Assembly (NCBI RefSeq): GCF_902859935.1
Contig: NZ_CADIKI010000010.1
Span: forward strand, 62,001-126,000
Source of the DNA: Paraburkholderia fynbosensis
GTDB lineage: Bacteria > Pseudomonadota > Gammaproteobacteria > Burkholderiales > Burkholderiaceae
Reading direction: 5' to 3'
Length of the DNA stretch: 64,000 nt
Shown: positions 8,810-17,394 of the stretch, piece after piece
How the letters are laid out: each line of letters starts with the position of its first letter
How positions within the stretch are numbered: position 1 is the stretch's first letter
Made by a program: the position numbers and the translations under genes
Notes under the pieces: model-generated
Database searches by the model: none
Seen by the model: only the letters and a program-made list of their open reading frames with translations
What the model was told of the DNA's origin: nothing

Positions 8810-9558
8810 GCTTTGGCCTCCCGCGACGCGGCAATTGCCTTCGTGGACGAGGCTTGCCACAAGTACATCACGAGGTCGACGACACCGCCCTCTTGGGCGC
8901 CGTAGAGCATCGGGCTATCAACAAGCAGTTCCGAGGCAGCGCCGGCAGCGTTGACGTGGACCCGCTGCGTTGAGCTAGACTGCCTCGGCTTGAAATCCCA
9001 TTCGAGTTTGACGTGCGTTGCCGGAAGGCGGAGCACCTCGAGCGAGTGGACGCCCCTCGGCCGCTGCAGTTCCGAGTTATCCGCAGGTGCCATCTCCCCC
9101 CTGTACTTCCCATCTGCTACTTGACAGAGAGCCGAGTCGTCTCCGCGGAAACATAGACGCGCTGATGGGCAGAAAGACCGAAGACGAACTACGTATCCCC
9201 CGATAGGAAGAGGTCCTGCGGTCGGTGGGAATACCCGCGGAACGAACTGATAAGCGATGGGGTGCGCCGACAACGCGTGCGCCACCAGGAACTCATCCAG
9301 TCGCTCGAACAGTTCGAAATTGATGAGACGGCAGATAAGGGAAACCGGAAGCAACTCGCAGTGGCATTTCCACGCGCCAGCCAAGCGGCTATGGCGAGTG
9401 AATCCTTCCCCAATTTTTGAGCCCGACCGTAGAGAAGGCGAGCCGTGCGTAGCCCGTCTCGGTCGACCCATCCCCTTCCGTTCAGTTGCTTCCCGCATCG
9501 CATCCTCGCCGATATACCCTCTCATAAAAAGGCGAGGCTGCCATCGACTAAAGGCCAA
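8806..9558 (-). CDS. Hypothetical protein translationally coupled to ginA
   Basis: An open frame of up to 250 residues. Its TGA overlaps the GTG start of ginA, with the ginA ribosome-binding site lying inside its last codons. This makes it a likely first gene of the recombinase operon. No family is recognised. The C-terminal half looks like a folded protein (HVKLEWDFKPRQSSS, DLVMYLWQASS) and could be a small beta-rich domain. The first 50 residues are basic and may not be translated. Internal ATGs at about 9528, 9498 and 9468 are alternatives. The usual published layout has four genes, so this may be an added member or a cargo gene fused into the operon. Confidence 0.45.
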   Translation of the reverse strand: MAFSRWQPRLFMRGYIGEDAMREATERKGMGRPRRATHGSPSLRSGSKIGEGFTRHSRLAGAWKCHCELLPVSLICRLINFELFERLDEFLVAHALSAHPIAYQFVPRVFPPTAGPLPIGGYVVRLRSFCPSARLCFRGDDSALCQVADGKYRGEMAPADNSELQRPRGVHSLEVLRLPATHVKLEWDFKPRQSSSTQRVHVNAAGAASELLVDSPMLYGAQEGGVVDLVMYLWQASSTKAIAASREAKA

Positions 9559-10059
9559 TGGCGTGTATCAGGTGCGATGACTCAGGTTGGCGTTGCGCCA
9601 AGAGGCAATTTAGCAAAAAGATGGCCTCCCTTCAAGTATCCACATTGCTGTGCGGCGAAAGCGTCGACCTTGCCGGCACGCGTACTGTCGTCCGGTCTTG
9701 CGTAGTTGCCCCCAGAATCTGTTAACAAGTTGGCGGCTAGACTTGGGCAGATTTGTTAACTCACTGACCGGATTTACTTTCGCGTAAGTGAACTTTCAAT
9801 GAGCGCACGGTGGCAAGTTAACCTCCCGTTTGCGCGCCACGCAGGCTGCACGCCCCACGGAAGGCAATCTCACTGCGCGGTATAACTCGAATTGAGAAGT
9901 TTCAAAGTCGATGGAACCGCGTGATACCAAGCCATCAAGCGACGGGACCAACTGCGGAGCGTGTCGCTTAACAGTAGCGTTTTGCTCAAATAGCGCTATA
10001 CGGTCATGCCACACGTTGGCCGAGCAGGAGCCGCCCAACGAGAGTCGCCCCGACGAACT
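9559..10059. other. Intergenic region right of the recombinase operon
   Basis: No credible gene is seen. It contains two GTTAAC palindromes 34 bases apart (9721, 9755), with a third GTTAAC near 9818. The promoter of the recombinase operon should lie at its left end. Confidence 0.5.
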
Positions 10060-10415
10060 GATGGGCTCCGGTGAGTGGCCGCTTACGCGGCGGCGGCTGA
10101 ATCCACCACTAGCGCGCAGGGGATGGCCAAGACCAGAGGGAGCGCCTGAGAGATATCGGCAACAGGATGCCGAAGCTAGCGTCCCGGAGGGAGCGACGGC
10201 TCATTAACGGCGATAATGCGGGTGGAGAGGCTGATTGGAAGACTTCCCCGGGCGTTAATGCCGTAGGGAGGGCTGGGATCAGCCTCACCACCCAGCGACT
10301 CGGGCCCGCAGAGATGCTCAGGGCTGAGCCTTTGGGGGGAGATGGAATCGATGTCGATAAAGCACGGAATCTGCCGAAGTCAGTGACGGTGGCTGGCATC
10401 TCAACCGCTTTGTCG
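10060..10415 (+). mobile_element. Group II intron-like remnant (5' portion, no reverse transcriptase)
   Basis: A GC-rich, structure-rich block different from its AT-richer flanks. Its wording (GACGGCTCATTAACGGCGA, CCCGGGCGTTAATGCCGT, GTCGATAAAGCACGGAATC) resembles, from memory, the RNA stretch in front of the reverse-transcriptase gene of bacterial group II introns. Its complementary strand gives the kind of proline/serine-rich spurious frame often annotated over such introns. No reverse transcriptase and no domain V hairpin follow, so it would be a dead fragment. A covariance-model search would decide. Confidence 0.4.
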
Positions 10416-10683
10416 GCACCTTGTGAAACAAAAAGTTGTTCTTACATTTTAGTCAACAAATTGTTCGCGCAAATGGGCTCTTTTGCCTTCACTCTGTGCG
10501 GCCTAATTCTTTGATTTCAAATAGGAATCACGGAACTTAGCCGCGCAAGAGCGAACGTGCTGATGTGTGCAAATCCATGAGGGAAGGGGTCGCTTTAGAC
10601 GGCTCCTTCGCGGGAACACTGCAAAACCTTGCTTGATATAGCGACTGTCGCTGACGGAGCTTTCGTGCTCGTCGACCTAGCTA

Positions 10684-11052
10684 CTAGACGGAAATGTCTT
10701 CCTTGGATATTCGTCCGCTAGAGTGTGCGTTAAGAAGGTGCCGTCGGCGTTTCGACAGTTCGCTAAGAATCTCGAATTCAACCGCCCCGGCCGGATAATC
10801 TTCCGGCCACCCCTTTGCCAGCAACTCCACCGCTTCCCGCAACCGCATCCGCATCCGGAGCGCCCAATCGTCGTCGCTCGCACCGACTCTCCCCGCACTC
10901 GTTGCCGCCAAAACGGCCTGCGCGCAGGCCATCCGGCCGAGCGCACGTCGCAGGCGCACGAAACTGGCGTTAGAAATCTGCAGGTCTCTTGACGCCACCT
11001 CAATGTCGGTCAGTGCGTCAGCTAGGAAGCAGTCGAGCAAGTCGGTCGCCAT
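10684..11052 (-). CDS. Hypothetical protein
   Basis: A frame of about 122 residues from the ATG at 11052 (MATDLLDCFLADALTDIE). A TTG at 11103 would add a hydrophobic lead. It is helical and Arg/Leu-rich (VRLRRALGRMACAQAVLAA, RMRMRLREAVELLAKGW) with a polar tail. No family is recognised. It stands alone, divergent from the TerB operon that starts 366 bases to the right. Codon use is consistent with a real gene, but support is only the open frame and amino-acid make-up. Confidence 0.4.
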   Translation of the reverse strand: MATDLLDCFLADALTDIEVASRDLQISNASFVRLRRALGRMACAQAVLAATSAGRVGASDDDWALRMRMRLREAVELLAKGWPEDYPAGAVEFEILSELSKRRRHLLNAHSSGRISKEDISV

Positions 11053-11418
11053 GGCTAGCAAAATAAGTGAGAGCACACTTACAATAAGATTGGCCACCTG
11101 CAACGTTAGATTTTTCCATCGCAGTACAGCGATGTGGTTTGTATCGCTTTACAACAACGGAGCGGCCTCGGTGGCTGCCCAGCATCCAACGAATAGCGTG
11201 TAGAACGCCCGTCGTTTCGTTAAATCGCTCTTCGCCCGGTTGAGTTAAGACTTGTATCCACAGACGCAACGTCGCGTCTTAGTCGGCTGACGACGAATTC
11301 CGCATTGCAAGCCGCGACGCGCGGCGCTTGCTTTGGTCGTACTATACTGCTCGAAAATTGGCGGAAATGACCGGACGAGTCAATCCGCATAGTTCAAAAG
11401 ACGCGAGAGATTGAGACC
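11053..11418. other. Intergenic region upstream of the TerB-BrxD-helicase operon
   Basis: About 365 bases without a gene between divergent transcription units. It should carry the promoter for the operon starting at 11419. I see no operator-like palindrome or riboswitch in it. Confidence 0.4.
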
Positions 11419-13812
11419 ATGGGCCGGAAGGCGAAAAAATCGGGCTCCGGCACAGGCATGCTGGTGTTGGCCCTATTGCTGGCGATCGTATTTGCCCCGA
11501 AGGGCGGCTGGACCGTCTTCCTTCTCTTCTTGCTCGTTTCCGCGCTTGTTGCTGCCTTTAGCCAGAAAAAGGAGAAGTCGACTGTTTCCAGCGGCAAGCC
11601 CTCGCGCTCAGCCGAGCCAGGCGATATCAAATCAAACCCTCCAATGTCGCCAAACAATATTGGCAGTCGCGCTCAGCCCGAAGACGAATTTCTGACGGTG
11701 ACCCTCTCATCCGATTCGACTTCTTCGTCTTATCGAATTGCCCGCCCGTCGCTCGAATCGGCGCCGAACGTCCGCTGGGTCAGCGTCGGCGACACAATTG
11801 AGATTGGCGGCGTAGCAATTCCTAGTGGCATGTTTTATCTTGGCGTGCCGCGACGGGGTGAGGCACACAGAGGACTCGACGCGTGCGTGCTCAACCCCGG
11901 AGCGAACATCGCACGTTCGGCCAGCGACGTCTCCAATGGATTGGAGGATTACTGGCTCAGCTATAACGGCTTTTCGGCCGAGCAGCGGCGCGCTTACCTT
12001 CAGTGGTTGGCATCCGACCGCTCGGACCCACGATTGCATCGAAGCTTTGCCGTTTTCTACCTGTATGGCCTCGAGAGGCGTGTCCTCGTCGACGGGATGC
12101 AGGGAAAGGTGTCGAACGACGAATTCGAAGCTATCGCGAATGAGCTGATGCGCCTGAAGACAATATATCCGGACGCCCTGAGGACGGGATACATTGACGG
12201 GTTGCTAGAGTTTATCTTCGTGCACTTGACACACCCTAAGCGCCAATACGAGCATGCGCCGGGGACAATCAAGGGAGGTTTCGAGGTCCCCCTAAGCCTA
12301 CGTGTAGCGTTTGGCCAGGCCGCGGTTGATAAGAAGCCGGTTCCACCCGATTGGGCAATCACCTGGGCGCTCTCAGACCCAGGCGTAAATAAGCGCACGC
12401 CAGTGACGCGCTGCGAAAGCGAATTTCGTCAACTGTTTTTACGGAAGTACCGAGAGCGATTTCGCGAAGGCATGATGCTCTCGGCGAACAAGACAAAGCT
12501 AAGGGTGTCTGCCCGCGCCGCGTTCCCTGCACTGCAGAACGTCGAATACCCTGACTACGTTACGGCACTCCCGGATATTGCTGCGGTATCGGGGCCACGC
12601 AACAAAATCCAGCAACTGGTCAACGAGTGCTCCGACTCCCTTGACGCATATAGTCGATTTCTCGGCCGCGACCCCGATGCGAAAGGGTCGCTGGAAGGCG
12701 CGCTCCTGCTGCCAGTCGAACTATGGCCAGAAACCGCTCGGCAGGAACTCGAGTCGCTGGCGAAAGATGTTGGCAATGTGACCGTTGTGACGACCTTCGG
12801 CAGCCTGTTCGAGCGATTCAAAGCGTCGGGCGACATCTCGCGCGACAAGCTGACCACTTTTGCCCGTGTTCTGGGAGAGGCCGGCATTGCTATCGAACCG
12901 GATGTGCGAATCTCCGGCCGGACTCCGAAGAGCGCCGACTACGTCGGGTTGTATGCGACGCCGCCGAGCAACTCAACTAATTTCGTTGACGACAGTTACT
13001 TGACGTTAGCGCTGATGGTGGACATGGCGGCATCGATTGCGATGGCTGACGGCAACGCGTCTGAGCAGGAAGTTGCGTTGATTCATCGCCACATTGAGTC
13101 GTGGCCGCAATTGACCGCCCGACAGCAGGACCGGCTCAGAGCCCGCGCGGCAGTGCAGATTGCCCAGCCGCACACACCGGCGAGCCTGAAGAAGCGGCTC
13201 GAACCGCTTTCCGCGGAGGCAAAAGTTTCCGTCGCCACGTTACTTGTGCAGACAGCAAATGCGGATGGGTTTGTCTCGCAGGCCGAAGTGAAAATGCTGG
13301 AAAAACTCTACCAAATGCTTGGTCTCGACTCTCAGCGGCTTTATGGGGACCTGCACGGAAACAATGTTGCCCGTTCCTCCAACATGTCGCGAACGTCGTC
13401 CGCGGCTGGCAATGCGCCGAGCAGCTTGGTGCAAACGCCTTTTGCTCTTGATACATCGAAAATCGAGGCACTGCAGATGGAGACGGCAAAAGTCTCTGCC
13501 TTATTGGCTGATGTGTTTGCGGAAGAGGTTCCGGTTGCAGAACCTGTCCAAGAAGCCCTAGAGCCACAGACGGGCTCTGCAAGCCTGCTAGGGCTGGACG
13601 ACGCGCACTCGACATTTTTGCGCCTTCTGCTGTCACGTCCGTCATGGACTCGCTCCGAGCTTTCTGACGCGGCGTCGGACCTGGAATTGATGCTCGACGG
13701 AGCAATTGAACACGTAAACGAAGCCTCGCTCGACCATTGGGACGAACCGCTGACTGACGGCGATGACCCAGTTGAAATCAACCAGGAATTTGCACAAAGG
13801 TTAGCCTCATGA
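11419..13812 (+). CDS. TerB-N / TerB / TerB-C domain protein, membrane-anchored
   Basis: A 797-residue protein. Two hydrophobic stretches near the N-terminus (GMLVLALLLAIVFAP and WTVFLLFLLVSALVAAF, about 13-50) suggest a membrane anchor. A TerB-N domain (about 110-330) is recognised by EDYWLSYNGFSAEQRRAYL followed by WLASDR and FYLYGLERRVL. A TerB-like helical, metal-binding domain (about 530-650) contains MADGNASEQEVALI and ANADGFVSQAEVKML, two acidic EF-hand-like pairs. The C-terminus would be TerB-C. Its stop overlaps the ATG of the BrxD-like gene. I infer that it is the sensor or scaffold of a three-gene defence operon. Biochemical function is unknown. Confidence 0.8.
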   Translation: MGRKAKKSGSGTGMLVLALLLAIVFAPKGGWTVFLLFLLVSALVAAFSQKKEKSTVSSGKPSRSAEPGDIKSNPPMSPNNIGSRAQPEDEFLTVTLSSDSTSSSYRIARPSLESAPNVRWVSVGDTIEIGGVAIPSGMFYLGVPRRGEAHRGLDACVLNPGANIARSASDVSNGLEDYWLSYNGFSAEQRRAYLQWLASDRSDPRLHRSFAVFYLYGLERRVLVDGMQGKVSNDEFEAIANELMRLKTIYPDALRTGYIDGLLEFIFVHLTHPKRQYEHAPGTIKGGFEVPLSLRVAFGQAAVDKKPVPPDWAITWALSDPGVNKRTPVTRCESEFRQLFLRKYRERFREGMMLSANKTKLRVSARAAFPALQNVEYPDYVTALPDIAAVSGPRNKIQQLVNECSDSLDAYSRFLGRDPDAKGSLEGALLLPVELWPETARQELESLAKDVGNVTVVTTFGSLFERFKASGDISRDKLTTFARVLGEAGIAIEPDVRISGRTPKSADYVGLYATPPSNSTNFVDDSYLTLALMVDMAASIAMADGNASEQEVALIHRHIESWPQLTARQQDRLRARAAVQIAQPHTPASLKKRLEPLSAEAKVSVATLLVQTANADGFVSQAEVKMLEKLYQMLGLDSQRLYGDLHGNNVARSSNMSRTSSAAGNAPSSLVQTPFALDTSKIEALQMETAKVSALLADVFAEEVPVAEPVQEALEPQTGSASLLGLDDAHSTFLRLLLSRPSWTRSELSDAASDLELMLDGAIEHVNEASLDHWDEPLTDGDDPVEINQEFAQRLAS

Positions 13813-15113
13813 CAACAATTCGCCCGAAGGACCGCGATGCGGTTCTTCAGTCCCTTCGCGCCGGCGTCGTTCCGCGCATCGGACAACATCTAATCCAAGT
13901 CGGTCGCGCAAAAGAACTGGAAGCTTTGATTCAGGACATCGGTCGTGTCGCGGACGGTGGCTCGAGCTTCCGGGTGGTGGTCGGCGAATATGGCGCGGGG
14001 AAGACCTTCTTCCTGAATCTCGTTAGAGCCATCGCACTCGAGAAGAAGCTGGTCACGGTCCATGCGGACCTGAACCCTGACCGAAGATTGCATGCATCCG
14101 GTGGTCAGGCACGTTCACTGTACGCCGAACTGGCGAAGAACATGTCGACTCGCACGAAGCCTGACGGCGGTGCGCTCGCGGGGATTGTAGAGAAGTTCAT
14201 TGGGCAGGCCAAAACCGAGGCCAAGGCCAAGGCCTCGGGGCGAACGAGCGAGGAGGTGATTCGCTTGCAACTCAATCACTTGACCGAGATGGTCAATGGA
14301 TACGACTTCGCGGACGTTATCGCAGCATACTGCCGCGGATTCGACCAAGGAAACGAGCAGCTCAAGGGCGACGCGATTCGCTGGTTGCGCGGCGAGTTTT
14401 CCACCAAGACCGATGCCCGGACGGCACTCGGGGTTCGCACCATCATCGATGACGCATCGGTGTACGACCAACTCAAGCTCATGGCTCGGTTTGTCAAACT
14501 CGCCGGGTACGGCGGGATGATGGTGTGCCTCGACGAGCTGGTGAACCTGTACAAACTCGCGAACGTCCAAGCGCGGAACTCGAACTACGAGCAGATACTG
14601 CGGATTCTCAACGATTCGCTCCAGGGGTCTTCAGAAGGGTTGGGGGTCGTTCTTGGGGGTACCCCCGAGTTTCTGCTCGATACGAAGCGGGGGCTCTATA
14701 GCTACACCGCCCTTCAGTCGCGGCTTGCCGAAAACACGTTCGCCACGAATGGTTTTGTCGACTACACCGGTCCGGTGATACGGCTCGCCAGCCTTACGCC
14801 TGAGGACTTTTATGTTCTCCTGGATAAGATTCGCATCGTCCACGCGTTCGGCGACGCAACCAAGGCAATTTTGCCGCAGGAGGCGATTCCGGCCTTCATG
14901 GCTCATTGCGCCATGCGGCTCGGAGACACCTATTTCAGAACACCGCGCACGACGATAACGGCGTTCATTAACCTGTTAGCGGTTCTGGAACAAAATCCGT
15001 CCGCTGACTGGCGGCAGTTGATTGGGACGCTCGAAGTCAAGAAGGATACGGGAGGCGTGGCTGACGTTGCGACCGAGGGTGACGATGAATTCGCCAGCTT
15101 CCGCCTCGGCTGA
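13809..15113 (+). CDS. BrxC/BrxD-family P-loop ATPase (formerly DUF2791)
   Basis: A 434-residue ATPase. Walker A is GEYGAGKT (59-66) and Walker B is MMVCLDEL (about 237-244), followed by the NLYKLANVQARNSNYEQIL segment typical of the DUF2791 (BREX BrxC/BrxD) family. In BREX types that use it, BrxD partners a BrxHI helicase. It starts at an ATGA overlap with the TerB gene and ends 29 bases inside the helicase gene, so the three are tightly coupled. No BREX methylase, phosphatase (PglZ) or Lon-like gene is seen in the window. Confidence 0.85.
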   Translation: MTTIRPKDRDAVLQSLRAGVVPRIGQHLIQVGRAKELEALIQDIGRVADGGSSFRVVVGEYGAGKTFFLNLVRAIALEKKLVTVHADLNPDRRLHASGGQARSLYAELAKNMSTRTKPDGGALAGIVEKFIGQAKTEAKAKASGRTSEEVIRLQLNHLTEMVNGYDFADVIAAYCRGFDQGNEQLKGDAIRWLRGEFSTKTDARTALGVRTIIDDASVYDQLKLMARFVKLAGYGGMMVCLDELVNLYKLANVQARNSNYEQILRILNDSLQGSSEGLGVVLGGTPEFLLDTKRGLYSYTALQSRLAENTFATNGFVDYTGPVIRLASLTPEDFYVLLDKIRIVHAFGDATKAILPQEAIPAFMAHCAMRLGDTYFRTPRTTITAFINLLAVLEQNPSADWRQLIGTLEVKKDTGGVADVATEGDDEFASFRLG

Positions 15114-17325
15114 CTCACGAAGCTTCGACCTGCTCCACGAAAAGATTCGACATTGGGTCTGGAGGGAGGGATGGACCGAGCTACGCAACGCGCAGGAGCG
15201 TGCCGTGCCCGCGCTCATCAACGCAGACCGCGACATCATCATCGCAGCAGCGACAGCGGCCGGGAAAACGGAAGCTGCGTTCCTTCCCATTCTGTCGAAT
15301 CTGCTGCGCGACGAGCCGTGTACCGGGTCTGTGCTCTATATCAGCCCGTTGAAGGCCCTTATCAACGACCAATGGTCGCGATTGAATGACCTTTGCGAAG
15401 AACTTGAGATTCCCGTGATTGGTTGGCACGGAGACGTGTCAGCTAGCCGCAAGCAGCGATTCTTTAAGAATCCCAAGGGCGTTCTGCTGATAACGCCCGA
15501 GTCCCTCGAAGCGATGTTTGTCAATCGTGGTTCGTCCTTGCAGGCAACATTCGGCGCGCTGCGCTACATCGTTGTCGATGAATTGCATGCGTTCTTCGGG
15601 TCTGAGCGGGGAAAGCAGCTCCAGTCACTGATGCACCGGGTCGAGCGCACATGCGGACGGCGGGTTCCTCGCGTGGGGCTTTCTGCCACGCTCGGCGACA
15701 TGCAGCTTGCAGCGCAATTCCTTCGGCCTGGCCACGACACCGCCGTCGAGGTCATCGAATCGAAGAGCGGCGGTCAGGAACTGAAGGTGCTGATAAAGGG
15801 CTTTGTCCTCCGACCACCCAGAATCGAACTGGAACCCGATTTAAAGAATCCGGTGCTGGAGGACGCGGTCCCCGGAAGTACCGTCGACGTCGCGAACCAG
15901 CTGTTCAAGTCGCTGCGCGGCTCAAACAATCTCATATTCCCCAACAGCCGGCGGCTCGTCGAAACCTATTCCGACCTTTTGCGCCGCGCGTGCGAAAGAG
16001 ACGGATATCCGAACGAATTCTGGCCTCACCATGGAAGCCTGTCGAAGGAGCTCCGGGAGGACACGGAGCAAGCTCTCAAGGACGGTAGCAGGCCGGCGAG
16101 CGCCATCTGCACTACTACCCTGGAACTCGGTATCGACATCGGTGCGGTAAAGAGCATCGCGCAGATTGGCGCACCGCCATCGGTAGCGAGCCTCCGTCAG
16201 CGTCTCGGGCGCTCAGGCCGGCGCAAGGGAGAGCCGGCAATCTTGCGCGGGTACTGCGTCGAATCCGAGCTGAAGGCGGATTCCGATTTCTCCGACCGGA
16301 TACGGGAAAGTTTGGTCCAGTCAGTCGCGATGGTAAGTCTGTTGATGCGAGGATGGTTCGAGCCGCCCAGGGTCGGCGGAATGCATGCGTCGACTCTAAT
16401 CCAGCAAATTCTGTCCATCATTGCCGAGCGCGGCGGGTGTACGGCCGCAGAGCTTTGGGCCAGCCTGATAGCAAGTGGTACGTTCGAGGCAATAGATAAG
16501 TCCTCATTCACGGAGGTTTTGCAGAATCTGGGCAAGCTGGACCTTCTTGTCCAATCGTCAAACGGGCTGCTCCTTCACGGTGGGGTCGGTGAAAAACTCG
16601 TCAACCACTACGAGTTCTATTCGGCTTTCACCAGCGATGAAGAATTTCGGGTGATTGCTGGCGGACGCCAGCTTGGAAGCGTCCCAGTGGCGCACCCGTT
16701 GACCAAGGGTCAAGGCTTGATATTTGGCGGACGCCGCTGGCGTGTCGAAGAAGTTCACCAGGAAGGAAAGACCATCTACGTCATACCAGACAAAGGCGGT
16801 GCCCCGCCGCAATTTGATGGCAACGCCGCCATGGTGCATGACGAAGTGCGGAGCGAAATGCGGAGCATTCTCTCCAGCAACGTACCCGTACTGTTCCTAG
16901 ATGCTACGGGTCAAGAGATGCTGAGGGAGGCACGTCGATACTATACCGATGCGTCCCTAGGCGAAGCTCTTATTTTCCAGGAAGGCTCAGGCACCTTTGT
17001 CGCGACCTGGAAAGGTGATTACCTCAATGATGCTCTGGTCCTGCTGCTTCGCACCAACAAACTGGACGCTTTCAACAATGGCCCGGTTATCGGCATATCG
17101 AACGGAAGCATCAACCGCGTCACTGAAGTCTTACGTGAAATTGGACAGTTAAACCTCGCAACAGCCATGGAAACGGTCGCCGAAATAGAGAATCTGGACC
17201 GCGAAAAATGGGACTGGGCACTACCGTTGTCCGTGAAGCGCACAGCGTTCGCGTCGACACACCTCGACATCGACAGCGCATTGGTGTTCGCCCGCAGTAC
17301 CGTACGGTCTGAGACGACCGGATAA
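15085..17325 (+). CDS. DEAD/DEAH-box helicase, Lhr/BrxHI-like
   Basis: A 746-residue superfamily-2 helicase. It has Walker A AATAAGKTE (55-63), motif Ia SPLKAL, motif II DELH (165-168), motif III SATLGD (200-205), and motifs V-VI through TTLELGIDIG and QRLGRSGRR. A winged-helix-like C-terminal region follows. I chose the ATG at 15085 (MNSPAS) because the 21 residues upstream read through the BrxD-like gene and are not family-like. It is third in the TerB-BrxD operon. Lhr-type helicases unwind with 3'-5' polarity. Here the role is presumed to be DNA processing in phage defence. Confidence 0.85.
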   Translation: MNSPASASADSRSFDLLHEKIRHWVWREGWTELRNAQERAVPALINADRDIIIAAATAAGKTEAAFLPILSNLLRDEPCTGSVLYISPLKALINDQWSRLNDLCEELEIPVIGWHGDVSASRKQRFFKNPKGVLLITPESLEAMFVNRGSSLQATFGALRYIVVDELHAFFGSERGKQLQSLMHRVERTCGRRVPRVGLSATLGDMQLAAQFLRPGHDTAVEVIESKSGGQELKVLIKGFVLRPPRIELEPDLKNPVLEDAVPGSTVDVANQLFKSLRGSNNLIFPNSRRLVETYSDLLRRACERDGYPNEFWPHHGSLSKELREDTEQALKDGSRPASAICTTTLELGIDIGAVKSIAQIGAPPSVASLRQRLGRSGRRKGEPAILRGYCVESELKADSDFSDRIRESLVQSVAMVSLLMRGWFEPPRVGGMHASTLIQQILSIIAERGGCTAAELWASLIASGTFEAIDKSSFTEVLQNLGKLDLLVQSSNGLLLHGGVGEKLVNHYEFYSAFTSDEEFRVIAGGRQLGSVPVAHPLTKGQGLIFGGRRWRVEEVHQEGKTIYVIPDKGGAPPQFDGNAAMVHDEVRSEMRSILSSNVPVLFLDATGQEMLREARRYYTDASLGEALIFQEGSGTFVATWKGDYLNDALVLLLRTNKLDAFNNGPVIGISNGSINRVTEVLREIGQLNLATAMETVAEIENLDREKWDWALPLSVKRTAFASTHLDIDSALVFARSTVRSETTG

Positions 17326-17394
17326 ATTGACAACTCTGCAGTCACAGGCAGCCAAACTCCATCAACAATACACGTATGAAAACGCGGGGGCATC

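Larger units (their letters stand above)
3139..9726. mobile_element. GInt / strand-biased circularizing element recombinase module (outer limits uncertain)
   Basis: Four genes read leftward in one coupled operon: recombinases of 387, about 605 and 670 residues, then a 139-residue helper. Three large tyrosine-recombinase-fold proteins plus one small helper is the described layout of GInt islands (ginABCD) and of strand-biased circularizing elements (intA-tfp-intB-srap). The limits given are only the two inverted GTTAACAGA sites flanking the operon, not proven ends. The cargo probably extends right to about 31 kb. Confidence 0.6.

Noticed and set aside
10109..10399. Minus-strand Pro/Ser-rich 96-codon frame
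   Set aside because: It looks like the spurious frame often called opposite group II intron RNA rather than a real protein.
11419..17325. A complete BREX system
   Set aside because: Only BrxD-like and BrxHI-like parts are present. No PglX methylase, PglZ phosphatase, BrxA/B or Lon-like gene is seen anywhere in the window.
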